A DNA stretch of 64,000 bases, taken from NCBI GenBank assembly GCA_039881145.1, contig JAYKKI010000090.1, positions 6,049,501 to 6,113,500 of the forward strand, written 5' to 3'. Below, one piece after another: positions 34,475-49,400 of the stretch; positions within the stretch are counted from its first letter, which is position 1, and every line of letters begins with the position of its first letter. The position numbers and the translations under genes were made by a program. The notes below the pieces were generated by a model. The model made no database searches, was not told where the DNA came from, and worked only from the letters and a program-made list of their open reading frames with translations. Source of the stretch: Druceiella hillmani (Eukaryota > Arthropoda > Insecta > Lepidoptera > Hepialidae).

Positions 34475-37400
34475 TGAAGCGAAGTAAAGATCCTGAATCG
34501 GTTGGATGTTTAAACATTTCAAAATTTCATAAAGATTGATTCAGGTGGTTTGTTCGCATTATTTGTAAAAATTTATTTAATTTTAATTTGAACTTACAAT
34601 TATAGCAATTGTCATATTTTGCCGACACCTCATTTCAAGTTTATGTTTGCTTGTAAATACAAGGCCTAGCTATGTGGTCACTTCTACGTTTACAAAGTAT
34701 ATCAAGTTTAGTTTCTAGATTAAGACAAGTTTAAACATAACAGACTTTGTATATAATATACAAGTGGAAGGCAAAAGAGCCCGAGACTATTCACCAACAT
34801 TTTGGACAGATCTGATCAAGACAACGATGGAATCTACAGTAGCGCAATGTACATGCGATGCCATTAATCGTGTAATACATACATATGACAGAATTATCAT
34901 GCACATCCGCACCATTTGTATAAATCGAGACCACTCTGACAAGAGAGCTGGACTATGAAGAGGTGAAACATGATGTTCTTAATTGTTTATTCAAAGCTAC
35001 GTCTGCTTTTTGCTCTTGCATTGACTGGAAGATGCAGTTGCCCCAGAAAAAAAGGTAAGATTGTTGGAATAGGTATTTCAATAATCAAAGAGAATTAATA
35101 AAAATATTAATCACACTTTGCCCTCTGTGTTTGCAAGGATTTGACTTTTCGACGTATTAAACTTTTTTGAGCTAATTAATTGCTTTCGCCATCTCTATAT
35201 GAAATTGTCGACATGTATTTCAAATGAATATATGCATACCTTAGCATATTCTAAGTTTTATCCTATATTTTAAGTGTTACACCATTTCGCTGAAGGCTAA
35301 TATTTTAAATAATTTTCCAGCGAATACAAATAGTTTTATTTTATTTGTTATTAATATGTTGTCATTGTAGGTATTGCATAAACATATGTACAACCGAAAG
35401 TTCTAAGCTTAGGATTGAAAAGTATTTTACCACTTCTTTAACCATTTCTTTAGGTTATTTTAGTGTTACCACAATAAACAAAAAATCTGAATATAACCTA
35501 CTTGAACTCTAAATTTTCTGCATAAAAATTTAATCATACATTTTTAAATTTTATTATATTTTATTTACATTTTATTTAATTCCGTCTCACGACCGCTTCG
35601 ATGCGATTATGGAATAATCCAGCTGTTCATCATTTGCAATTAATATGATTTCAAATCATATTGTTGCGTGTTTTTCTGTTTTATTATTTTCAGGTTGTAT
35701 TATAATTTAAAACCATCTACATTTACGTTACTAAAGTTATGGTATCCAACGCTTCGGATCAATCTTTAAGTTAAGCATGTGATTTTTAAAAATATTAGAT
35801 TCGTTAACCATTTAGGTACAGAAAAGCGATGATAATTTTCGGTGCCTATTGATAAATTTGTACGCATGTTACATATCGATGATCAAAACACTTCAAATAT
35901 TCATAAACACACATATATATTTGGGGTGATTATCATCACGAGCGTATGTTATATTTGTATTACTGCCTCGTATGGACATTTATTGTAAACACTCAATTAG
36001 TGAAGGTAAAATATTAAAGCTTGTTAAATTTATATGTATCGCTAACGCGAAAAGGCGAAACATTAAATGCATTATAACATTTGTCTTTACTTGTTATCTT
36101 AAGACATTTTCAAGCCAATAATTTTTTTTACAAAAATATTAAAAACCAAAGAGGAATAATGTATTGGCACAACGCCAAGTTTGGGACACTAATCGCGTAA
36201 TTCTGTTTAGTACCGTTTTATTACTTTCGTATATTTCAATAATACGGTAAAACCCGCTTTCCCGCGTGCAAATTCGACCAAATTTTATTCCATACACGTT
36301 ACGTTGCCTTATTTATTTTTGGAATTTAAATCGAATCTTTTTATTGCAAATTTTAACAAGTTTCTCGTTCGAAAAAGAATGTTAATTAACCTACTAACGG
36401 CTTTGCTGGATACATACTTTATTTTGGTAGTGAAAGCAGAAAGTCACATTTGCTTTGAAGTCATATTATTTTGGCAAAATTCATGTTACAGATATTAAAA
36501 AAACATTAGGTTGGCTGATTATTTTTTAGTCACGTGTTTGTGACATTTTTAGAAAAGTTGTCGAAAGTCTAAGGATATTTCATCACAAGGTATGAAAAAA
36601 TTAAGTTCGTTTGGTTAGTGAACTTTAGTGCCAAGTTTTTCACTGCATTACATCAAAGACAAAATAAAATTACATCGAAATTTACATGTACGAAATTTTT
36701 TATTTTATGAGTTAACGTTTGTCAAAAATGTATCATTTTGAAAATTAGAATGTATCTTTGATTGGCTGAAATAACCAGTGATGGGAGTATATTTTAATAA
36801 CACCAGAAAGGTAACAACATTAAATTAATAGCACAATTGATACTTCAAGGGTTTTATTAATGACATGTTGTTACCAAAAGGGATCTATGATGGATACAGG
36901 TCTAATTAAGCAATTGTTTGGCTCGTTTACCGGCTCAATTGTGTAGCTCGTTTATCAGCTCAATAGTCAACAGGAACCTGTTTTTTTCATCATAATAAGG
37001 CTAGACCATAAAATAGACTCGCCAAAAACTACAGAAGTTGGTCTGGTTCTGCTAGTACATCCAGTTCATTCACTCGACGTTGCGCTGTCGGGTTATCAGT
37101 TATTATGATATTGATATGAGCAATTATTTGCAGAACTAAAAAATCGATACTGTGGAAAACTTTGGAAAAAACTCATCAATTTTTAAATAAATCTATGTTA
37201 CTAGATTTTTAATGGTGGTAAGTCATAGTTAAATAGGGGTGTACATGATTTGATTTGTTAATGATATTTATATTTTAAAATATTTGTTAGAATGTAAAGT
37301 ATAAATCGAGTTTAAATATTTTGTAGCTGCTGAAATAGATACGTAAAAACAAATTTATATCTGTACTTTCTTCAAAAACTGTCACACATTTGTTGACGTT

Positions 37401-40400
37401 GTCTGAATCGTTACATCATTTTCAGCGATAAGAATTTAATATGAAATTTAAATATACTTAGCCTTTCTGTTATTGATATAGGTTTATTTATGTGACATGT
37501 CGATCCAAAAATGACAGGTATTTTCCATGTATATTTGATGAGATTAGAGCGAAACAACATCAGACATAGTTATTACAAATTTAGAGGGAAAGAGATAGAG
37601 GACGTTATTGAAATATGTAGATCACATGAATCTAAGAGAGAGTGAGAAAAAACATATTTCAAACAAGAAAAGTCGATTACTATCAGCCGATGATTGGCAC
37701 GCGTCAGTCGCACACAATTTGGAATTAATAGGACTAAACTCGGTAGTTATTTTGAAAATAATATATTATACTGTTATTTAAATTCTGTTTTCAGTGGTAT
37801 CAGAGAATTTAGTTAATTTTAATGTCATTACCAATTTATTATTTTAATATTAAGAAATAAATCACAAACATAAATCCCACAGCTGATAGATTCTTGGCAT
37901 TTAAACACATTTTTCAATATCAGATAAACATAATACCTTCATACTGAGTACAATGTGAAATGTTTGGTGACATAGACAATTGATTTATGAATTTGAGGAT
38001 TACATAGATGGTGCAGGAAAATAGCAAATATTTGAGTCTTACAATTGTTTGGGACTAGTCCCAAGCACTTAATCTTAACCTCAGCATTATCAACTGTACC
38101 AGTTGAACTAATTGGCTAAGTACATATTATGAGGATTGTATATTTATAAGCTTTTAACTGTCACAATTTTTGTTGCGTTTACTTAATTTTTTTTCGTTAT
38201 GTCGGGAACCTGAACGAATAAAGACGACCGTTAAATTTTTTTCCAACATTGTTTAGCAAATTCACATTTATTTCAGTGTTTGAATTAATATATGTAATAT
38301 ACGAACAAAGACTACGAGTAACTATATTTAAACTTGTGCTCTTTTCGTGCGTTGGCAGCGTGCACTTAGCGCAACCGACTGACGCACCCCACGTATGCAT
38401 CGTTGAATGCAGTAAATAGTGTTGAACGGGTGACTAACGATATACGCGTGTCAACCCGGTTGATTTGATTCATTAGACAGACGCATTTATGTCACTAGAA
38501 TGTGGGATAGTAAAAGAGTAATTTTAATGTTTATAGAAGATTAGAAGCAGAAGTGTCGGAAGGACAAAATAAAGCATTCTAATGCTTTGAAGATTCTGGA
38601 GCAAAAATATATTATCATTGAATGACTGAATGACTGGATAACTTACAAATACTTCCGTTCATGAGAGAAATATGAGCCTGCATAGTTTTCACATATACTA
38701 TTTTTCATTATTGGGGTTTACTGACACCAAGAGAGATGAAATATACTCTTAATGTCAATATTCCAATATATAATAATACTGGAATAGAACATTTTTAAAT
38801 AGAAGGGCTCTGTCATCTTGTATTTCTTTCATGGCAGTGTGATCACGTCATCTGTAAGAGCTCTGTCATTTTCTATTTCTTTCATGGTAGTGTGGTCACC
38901 TTTGAAATTGTTTCTCATTCATATTATATTTTTATCACTGAAAAGTCTGCTTTCTACCTACACGTAAAAGGCATCAGTTACATTCGTCTTAAAATTGAAC
39001 TGACGATTAAGAATATCACACACCGAGGTTAAACAGTGAATAGCATGATATTTTCGTTATTTAACAAAATCATGCGTTAGATCAATGATTTCCAAAGTGA
39101 TATACAGTATAGACCCCGAGTGATCGATTTCGATTTACCGGGGTTCACTTGTTTAAACAAAAGCTTTGCACGGACTTGTTCTAGTTAAGCATTATAAATA
39201 AAAGTGTTAGACAAAAATAAAAAAACTTTGTTTTCTGATAAGAAAAATAGTTTGAAATTACTTAGGTCAAAGTTAATTAAAGTGAATTAATATCGTTTTG
39301 TTTATCATAGACATCCTGTATATGAAAAGTCATTTTTCAATTTGATTTGAGTAAATATAACGTATGTTTAGGGTTTCGCTCCTCAAAATGAAATAAAACG
39401 GAATGCTTTTCAATATGATTGTCTGTCCGTCCGTCTGTCTGTCAGAGCTCCTTTTCTCAAAAATGACTTAAGATATCATGTCAAAATTTCAAGTTTTTTG
39501 TTCACGTAACAAAAAGATATGGCCTTTTAAAGAATATTTTCCTTTGTTTTCAACATAGTCTTACCTACTGATTATCAAAACTTACAGAGAACTTCTCGTT
39601 CACCTACAGTCAGGAATGTCGGCGTAATAGGAGGTCTTATATCATAAGTAAACAGGAAAATTCCAAAATCTATAAGTCTATCTTAATTTATAATTTCTAA
39701 TTCTATGTGTTTTTAGAGACTTTTTTAAAATATTCAAATTTGAAATATGTAGTAAGCAATTTAGGTTCTAAAATATTAAAATTTTGTAAACAACAAGTAA
39801 ATTTAACAGAAATAACATTAAATAATGTACCATTTAATGTTACATAATTTAATGGTATGTATATTCTTTAGTAACCTTAATTATGCCTGTATTATGTACC
39901 AATAAATGTTTATAAATGCCTAAATGTGTACGTAACTGTTGTGGTGCGTGTTTTACTCGTGTTTGACAGGTATTTTTGTGGAATTGTCCACTCTACAAAG
40001 AAACCCTATCATAATGACAGCATTGGGTCAGTTGTAAAAAACACATTTCATCTCAATATATACAGGAAAATTCAATATTAGGTAGGCACAGTTTCCACGA
40101 AAAGAACCTCCACATTCGATGAAAAACGAATTGAAAACACACGTAAGAAACGCTAATTGTAAATTTATTTAAGGATTTATATTATGAAGCCGTATTTGAA
40201 AGTATATTCTACAAGTGCTTTGTTTTCACAGCTTGTCTGACATAAAGATATATACTATTTATTTTCGTGCTAAAAATGTGATTAAAACAGAAATAAAACA
40301 AAATTATGTAAGGCAGTAGCAAAACAAACAAATACAAACTAAGAACCCATCTATGTTACGGGTGATCGCTTTGGGTATTCAAATAAGACAAGGACGCGGA

Positions 40401-43400
40401 AGAAGATGTCTGTCGCCCTCAGTGACCTAAGTTAAGTCGCCGGAGGGTGGATGTGCAGCGAGGCGAGCGACCTGCGGCCTGGTCACGTGTCACCCTCGCA
40501 CCCTTCAACGCCGCCGGCCGCCCACTCGCCGGTTATAACTCAATTCCCGCAGGTACCGATTTTCGCGACGAACTTATTTACTACTTGTGGGAATATTAAG
40601 GTGAGTTGGTTAAGGGCTAATGTGATAAGTCGATTTTTTTACTTATTATGTTTTTAGTTTGTAATGAATTTAATTTGGTATAGGATGTGATATTGTGTTT
40701 GGAGCATATTTTTTATGAACCGATGCCATTTTCGAATTAAAATGTTTAAATTCGAATATTTTTTTAAGTATTGCTATCTAGAATTGATTTACATCGTAAT
40801 TATCCAATTTTTAGTTTGTAATGAATTTGATTTGGTATAGGATGTGATAATGTGTTTGGAGCATATTTTTTATGAACCTATGCCATTTTCGAATTAAAAT
40901 GTTTCAATTCGAATATTTTTTTAAGTATTGCTATCTAGAATTGATTTACATCGTAATTATCCAATTTTTAGTTTGTAATGAATTTGATTTGGTATAGGAT
41001 GTGATAATGTGTTTGAAGCATATTTTTTATGAACCGATGCCATTTTCGAATTAAAATGTTTCAATTCGAATATTTTTTTAAGTATTGCTATCTAGAATTG
41101 ATTTACATCGTAATTATCCAATTTTTAGTTTGTAATGAATTTGATTTGGTATAGGATGTGATAATGTGTTTGGAGCATATTTTTTATGAACCGATGCCAT
41201 TTTCGAATTAAAATGTTTCAATTCGAATATTTTTTTAAGTATTGCTATCTAGAATTGATTTACATCGTAATTTTCCAATTTTTAGTTTGTAATGAATTTA
41301 ATTTGGTATAGGATGTGATAATGTGTTTGGAGTATATTTTTTATGAACCGATGCCATTTTCGAATTAAAATGTTTCAATTCGAATATTTTTTTAAGTATT
41401 GCTATCTAGAATTGATTTACATCGTAATTTTCCAATTTTCTATGATACTTAACTGTCTAACCACATAACTATAATTGTACTAAATTTGATTAAAATAAAT
41501 TTTGTTAAAATACATTTCTTACGTAATTTGTGTTAAAAGTGGTAAACGGTATTATTGAAGAAATATACTTCTCAGCCTGCGGTGGTACCATGTATAACCG
41601 GACTATAAAAAAGTTAAAACTGTCAGGGGTAGATTTCTACCCCCAGTATGATGGTTCAAAATGTATTATATTTCACCGTATTAATATACTGCCTACTACA
41701 CCTTCCGAAGGCATAAAACTATTGTGAATTTCTCAAGAACTAAAGACATAGGATGACCTTTATAGTTTCCTTGTAATCTTCTAGTCAAATTCTACCAATA
41801 GTGTTTATTATGTTTCTGATTCAGTAGTTTCTCGAATGGAAGGGTAGGTGAGTATTTTTTTAAGCGTTTTGGTGAATATTTCTAAGGGTACTTAAATTTC
41901 GAAAAAATTACATTTTTGAGTTTCTGTGACTAGCCATTTTAAACAATGTTCCACACCGCATATAAAACTGAAAATTTTTCGAATCTTAATTTGCTTCCAT
42001 CTAAAATTAGCATATAAAAATTTTCAAATGTTAGCTATTTCAAAACATGCAATTTAATATGATCTATACTAAGCCGAAATTTTAAGTTTCTAGGTAAAAC
42101 GGTTTCTAAGAAAATTGGTTACAACAGACGAGAGATAGATTGTTGAGTGATCTTATAATGACTCAGTTTTTAATTTTGAGATAGGGAATCCTAAAATGTG
42201 AGTCGGGAAAAAGTTTGACATCCGAGATTAAAAAATATGTATGGTTATATGTAAAGCTTCGTCATTTGGAATTTAATACATACGGAAATGTATGGTAATA
42301 TGTAAAATTTCGTTATTTGGAATGTAATATATACGAAAATGTATGGTAATATGTAAAACTTCGTCATCTGGAATTTAATATATACGAACATGTATAGTAA
42401 TATGCAAAGCTTCGTTATTTGGAATGTAATATATACGAAAATGTATGTTAAATGTAAAGCTTCATCTAGAATGTAATATATACGAAAATGTATAGTAATA
42501 TACTATATATTTTCGTATATATAATAAAGTAATATGTATAAAGGTTCGTTATTTGGAATGTAATATAAACAAAAATGTACGGTAATGTGTAAAGATTCGT
42601 TATCTGGAATGTAATATATACGAAAATGCATGTAATATGTAAAGCTTCGTCAAATGGAATGTAATATATAAAATGTATATTAACATGTAAACTTCGTCAT
42701 TTGGAATGTAATATATACGAAAATGTATGGTAATACGTACAATTTCGTTATTTGGAATATAATTAATATAAAAATATATGGTAATACGTAAGTCTTCGTC
42801 ATTTGATAATGTTGATAGTATTAAACAGTATAATTTAAAAACTATATGGTAATACGTAAGTCTTCGTCGTATTAAACAGTACAATTTAAACCAATTTGAG
42901 AAATTAATAGTGAGGGACTAAAGAAATTATAGTGGACAGACTTAAATATCTGATTTGCAAGATATGATTTTTAAGTTAGATAAACATAACAGTTACTGAT
43001 CCATTAATGAATAGAAACCACTTTTCCGGTTTTCTATAATCAAACTGATTCGATATCAACGCGATTTCCCTAATCTATAGCTCTTTTAAAATATATTAAA
43101 AAACTCCCTACAATATTTCTTATCATGTGGCCAGGTATCCAATGTTAATTTGCTATTGCCTGGGTCTACGTTCTGAGGAAATTCTCACATCCATTATCCC
43201 AAAACATAGTGCTTCCTTCCATGATCAATTGTTCATTGTTCATGCTACCAAGGCCCAAATTCAATTACGACACCAAACTCTCAATGTCTATTCAAACATG
43301 CAAAAGGCCTCTGAAAAGACACACCTCCACGAACTTTACTTTCCATTATCCATTCCCTTTCATGTCTCTCTCCCTTATTGCTTCTTTTTTCCTTTTATAA

Positions 43401-46400
43401 CCTTTAATCAAAGGCCATCTCTACATATCAATATTACGTTATTTTTGTCTTTTTCCTCTCCTTTATCAAAAATTAATTTGTCGTATTTTGTTATTATTCC
43501 ATTTTATTCAACCTGTCTTATAACATTGTAATAAACTATAATTCTGATTGACAGGAAGAGATGCTACTGTAGCAATAAATTGAACAGATGTATAGATTCA
43601 TTAAAGTAAATAAATTTATAAACCGCTGTTCATATAATTAGATTATTTCGTAATCAATGACGATTAATAGCCAAATGATTGTCCAGAAATCATGTAATGG
43701 GTTTTTTATGTCATCCACTAGATAATTGTCTTTATTTCCTCCTAACGTTACGTAGCATTGGAGTAAATATGAAAATTTAATAAACAAAGAAAACTTTTTG
43801 GGACTAATCTGGAACATTGTAAGGTTGCGTAATACTTGAATATAATTTCCGATACTCCACGTGAGACGATGTAAATAATAGAGCAGACCTTTTCCTAATA
43901 TTCAAAACTTCTTTCTATTCGTGATCAATCCCCAAGTGTTACAAGTTTTTAGACCTTTCCTAAATGGGGGACGTTTTCAACTAAAGCTTTGGGTGATGTC
44001 ATTGCGGATGCATTTGTATAGAAATTATTTCAGTAGTTTATAGTATTTATCGTTTAAAATAATTTTTATAGCAAAATTTCATTTCAAATATCAAAAGTTT
44101 TGATTCGAATGCTATGATAATCGTTACCACAATACGGGCATCACCGAGAAGGAAATACGTTTTTCATTAACTGAATCGGTAAAATTGCATATTAGCGATT
44201 CAGCTAAAATTATATACACCGCATAACTTTGTGTGAGCCATATGGAAAATAATGTTACCTACGTCTGTTGGTTATTGGAGGCTCAGTATTTGTCATTTAG
44301 AGTTGATTCAATTTTATATAATCTAAAAGGGAATTTATGCTAATGCAACAATAATATATGGGAATGTGATTTTTAATGGGAAAACAATTCAAACCAATTA
44401 TATAAGTATTACATCAATCAATAATACTACGTCTAATTACTTGTCTAGCGGAAATCCACTAAACAATACTTCCATCAAAATGAAATCTTTCAACACGAAT
44501 TTCAAATCCTCGCTTAACGTAACAGACAACACGACATTAGAGGCATGTGGTTTATGTATACTTTCGGCACAAACAAATTGTCCAAAAAAGATTTTTCGAT
44601 TTAACCAAAAATTATAGATGCCATCTACGTACCAAAACAAAATCTAAAATTATCCAGTCAGAATTTAACAAATTTCTTCAAATTTTTGTAAGATACACGT
44701 TTACACTTTTAAGAGAGAATTTTACTGGTTTCCTAATGCCTCGGACTGTTATGTACGTGAAATCAAGAATTACGAAACAGAAGCAATTCGAAGCCAAACG
44801 GTAACTCATTTAAAATATTATGTCTTTAAAAGGTTACAAATATATATTCTAGCTATGTACATACACAATGAAAACCTCCGAGGTGACTCGTGGTTTTCCA
44901 CTAAAATTTTATATTAAATACACTCTTTCACCAATTCTCATGGTCGCCTACCGTATTGCAACATTTCTTTACTTTCACGAGTCCATTTTATTTGACATTT
45001 CTCTTTAAATATTCTACCAACTAACTGGAAATAGTTTTGTTTTTACGGCTTCTTATAAAAGATAACGTCCAGGAAGTGAAATCGTTAATGGCGTCACGAT
45101 ACACACGCCAATCGCCCACGCTGTCAAAGGGGTAGCTGGTAATATAAGGGAGAAAATTTTCGTAACTTATAAATAGAGAGAAGCAATAAATAATAACCGA
45201 CTTATCCTTTTCCGTTTTGAAAATAAAATACAGATTTTTAAATAGGGTAAAGGTGATAGGGCGGCACGCCATTGTATGTAATATTTTTCTCCTTATAAAT
45301 ATTTGATCGTATTTTTATACGATATTAAATTTGTTCGTCAATATCGGTGGCGTAGCGCCCGGCGAGCGTTGTTTTTCCCGATGTCGTTTTATGAAAATGC
45401 CCCGGGCTTTGTTCGGTCAAATCATGGCTTTTGTCTTTAAGACCTTTGTATGAATCATAGTTTTATTTGATTCGGATAGTGCCTCTGACGCAATATCTAC
45501 GTACATACATTACATATATAATATGTAATATTATTATCATTGGCTTTTTTTTAAATTGTTAAGTAAACTAATTTAATTTTTGTAATTTTATTTGATACTA
45601 CCAGTACCTACGATTTCATTCGCGTGTAATTAGGGAAAAAACCTTTTTTGTTTTTTTTTTCTCTTATTTATTGTTTCTGGGTTTATACTGTTACCACGCA
45701 GTAGATTACGCGTGATACCCGTTCAAATTAACATACAGATAGATACAAATTCCAAAAAATGTTTTTTGCGTTCCATTATTATTTTATACGTTATACCAAT
45801 CACTTTTTAAAAAAAACAATGTACAGAATTCACTTCATTACAATTTTATTACATGTAAAAATTTGTTCTACACTGTACTAAATATAGTTAATAAAATGTT
45901 GCTTTCATATTGCCGCTTCAAAGATTAAGTGAAGTTCTATAATGATTGAACTCCATAAATGTTATTTTTTTCTTATTTTAATTTATTTCATGTAAAGTTT
46001 TTTAATTTCTTACGTATGCCGATTGTTTCACAGCTGACTTTCCACAGTATAGAAAGCAAATGTAAAAACCATAATAGATGTGTAATATTCACGTTAAGCG
46101 ATGACTTAGTAATGATAGTGAGCTGCCAATATTATATAGATATATAATATTAGTGGCTCATTCTACTTTACTCCGTTTAGTATGAAAATTTAGTTATTTA
46201 TTATCTTTTTAACCTTATTATTTGATAAAGGGTTCCTCAGTTACAACAAATAATTAATAATAAGTAAGTTACAATAAACAATTACAATTATTTGTTTTAA
46301 TCCGAAAAGCGAAAGATTTTTCTACAATTTTGTAAAAAAAACTATCTTTTATGATAACTTAGGTTTTCTAATGAATTACAAATTAAAAAAAAATAGGTTG

Positions 46401-49400
46401 TTGCTTTTTTAAAATAGCAGCTGATGCAAAAACAATCAAATTTTCTATGGTAAATGCAAATACTATAATTTTTATAATATTAACTTTTATTTATGACAAA
46501 AACTACTTACTTGTAACACATGATATTCAATTGTATAATTCTTTTATTAGGTTATTTCGAAAAAGTAAGAAGTTCAACGTTCATTTTTCACCTACTAAAC
46601 CACAATTTAAGGTTATTTTGAGTTATAACGTTGTTCGATTTCAGAGTTTACACGTATATTATCGATTATTTACGGCGCAAGTTATAGATAAATAATTTAA
46701 ACCCAGTATTCATTTTAACATAAGGATTTAAACTACTTAATAAATTAATGAAATTAATATTATGGACAGTTTTTAAAGCAAATATGAATTACATACTTTT
46801 GATTTATCCCCTTTGAAACATTATACGACACATGAAAATAGTTTAAAATATAAGTGGGTTCAATATTTTAGTCTTCAAATGATCAATAAGAATATTTGAG
46901 GTTTTTTCTTATAAAATTGAAAATAAAAATTTAAAATTACAAAGTTACAGCAACTTAAGATTGTTTTTAACTAAATTTTTCACCTTCTCCGGTTCATAAA
47001 ATTTTAATTATTGAAAAAGTATTTAATAAAAGTTTTTTATACAAACAATTTTTTTCTCAGATTTGCGTTTATTGGGATATAAGAGAAAAACTAAATACGC
47101 ATGTTTTCTTTTTAAATGGTGGTCAAATTGGACGAGGTGTTTCCAACCCGAAAACGCGGTATTGCAACTCCAACTAACTCCTTTACTTTAAAAAAAATCG
47201 CTGCTACTCGAAATACCCAATTTGCCTTTTTTCAACGATTTCATTGGATTTTAACTGAAGATCATTTTCTCGAAATAACCAATTTGCCTTTTTTCCATCG
47301 TACGCATTTCGTATCAAATTTGCTTCATCAAAGATCAAATTTGAGTAACTTTCATTTGCGCTCACATCTACAGATGACACTTACACTAGACTAAGCTTAA
47401 TAATATTTTGCACATTGCATAATTATAACTAATACATTTCTATCTTTCTTATGCTCCAAAGAAATGCATTTCATTTTACTGTAAGTGAAATGAAATCAAA
47501 CTTTTTTGAGAAAATAGTGTTTTTCGATTCAATTCACCTTTATTATATGCTCAATAGACAGCGTTATATGTATTTTAAATAGCGGTAATGTTCTTTTTAT
47601 CTTAAAAACTAAATAAACTTAAGCACATTGCATTCTGTAGATTTGATATTAAGTGCATGTGTGACTGTAGATTTGATATTAAGTGCATATGTGACTGTAG
47701 ATTTGATATTAAGTGCAAATGTCACTGTAGATTTGATATTAAGTGCATGTCTGACTCTAGATTTGATATTAAGTGCATATGTGACTGTAGGTTTGATGTT
47801 AAATGCACATGTGATAGTAGATTTGATATTAAGTGCTTATGTGACTGTAGATTTGATGTTAAATGCATATGTGACTGTAGATTTGATATTAATTGCATAT
47901 GTGACTGTAGATTCGATATTAAGTGCATATGTGACTCTAGATTGATGTAAGAACATAAGATCACTAAAATGATTATTGATTTTGTCAAATGTTTTATACT
48001 TCTCTATTAATTAGGATTACTATGTTTTTATATTAATTAAGAAATATTTCGTAATTTAACAATTCTCGGCAAAAAGTTGTGAAATGCTATAAAAAACGTA
48101 AATGTGTTATTTAATTGGTAATTGAACTTTATTATAGTGGCCCATGCAAAAATATTCATTCATAGGAGGATAATATGGTGACTTATATTATCTGATACGT
48201 CACGTAATATAATTATTAAATTTTCTATGGTTTCTCGAGAGAATAAGACCTTTAACTACGGTTGGGTGTACATAACAGTCCACGTGACAAACGTGGATCT
48301 GAAAAGTAAAGTCGGTCGACAGGCGTCCTTTTGTGAATTTATCTGCGAAGGTTAAGCAAATAAAGTGATATTTCTCCCCATTTTCCCCTCCTGGTTTTAT
48401 TTTCATTACGTTTGTTCGTAATAGAGTATTTGCTCCCTCTGATTTAGTTATGCTATTAGAATGGTTTCAAAGTTTCATTTCCATCATTTGAATTAAGGGG
48501 ATGTTTATTGATGTTCATCGCGATAAGGGAGGAACGGATTTATATATTCTGTATAATTTATTTAAAAAAAAAAATATTTAATACGGATATAAATATTAAT
48601 CCGTTATCATTCTGATGAAAATTACTATATTAAAAACAATGAAAATCGTGAAAAAATAATGAAAACTGAAGAAATATGCTAAAAAATAAAGTGTTTTGTA
48701 TTGGCTATTTTTCATAAATTTAACAATTATATGTATCAAAATCTTTATTTGAAATTCATCATTAATTACGCATATGAGGGAAAAGTGGAATGGAATGAAA
48801 AAAATTGACAAGCAGGAGTGGAACTCGCACTACCATAAACATTCCGTAAACATTTATAAACATTTAATGGTATATAATTTCATTATTTTAGGTCAACGGG
48901 AAGTAAAGGTTTTGATCTATTTGAGAGTGTTAAAAAATGCGGCATAAATGGCAGTATTTTTAGGGTTTTTTTATTTCTTTAACTTAGCAGCTTGATACAA
49001 GGGAACGTAGACCTAAATATTTGATATTAATTTCAACTCGATACCTCTATGCGTTCCTGAGAAAAAGCGTTTTGACAGAAAGACAAACAGACGGACAACG
49101 AAGTGATCCTGCAAGGTTTTTTTTTTCCTTTTTTGATAAAATAATAAGAACAGGATTATTTTACGAAAAAACAGTCGAAAAATAAGAACATAATGGTTGA
49201 GGTTTTGATGACGATCAGGAAAATGGTAACTGGGTCTACAAAACGAAACTGACAGCGGTATAACAAATATTGCGAACGTTTTCAACGGTTGGATAATTTA
49301 CTTTCTATAATAATATTTTGCATTTAATACGTGCTTTGTTTAAAGTCATTAATATTTCCCAAATTTTTTAGTACTTTTCCAAACAGTCTGAGCGTACCTA

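Noticed and set aside
43127..43531. 134-codon plus frame in sNPF intron 1
   Set aside because: No recognisable motif, no splice sites consistent with a gene, low-complexity Phe/Ser/Leu-rich end.
47657..47950. Cys-rich 97-codon frame (CDCRFDIKCI repeats) resembling a small metal-binding or secreted peptide
   Set aside because: It is generated wholly by a 30-bp minisatellite whose length is divisible by three; a second plus frame and a minus frame are also open.
48800..48830. GAGTTCCACTCC on the minus strand as a tRNA B box
   Set aside because: It does not match the GGTTCRANTCC consensus well and no cloverleaf or A box is present.
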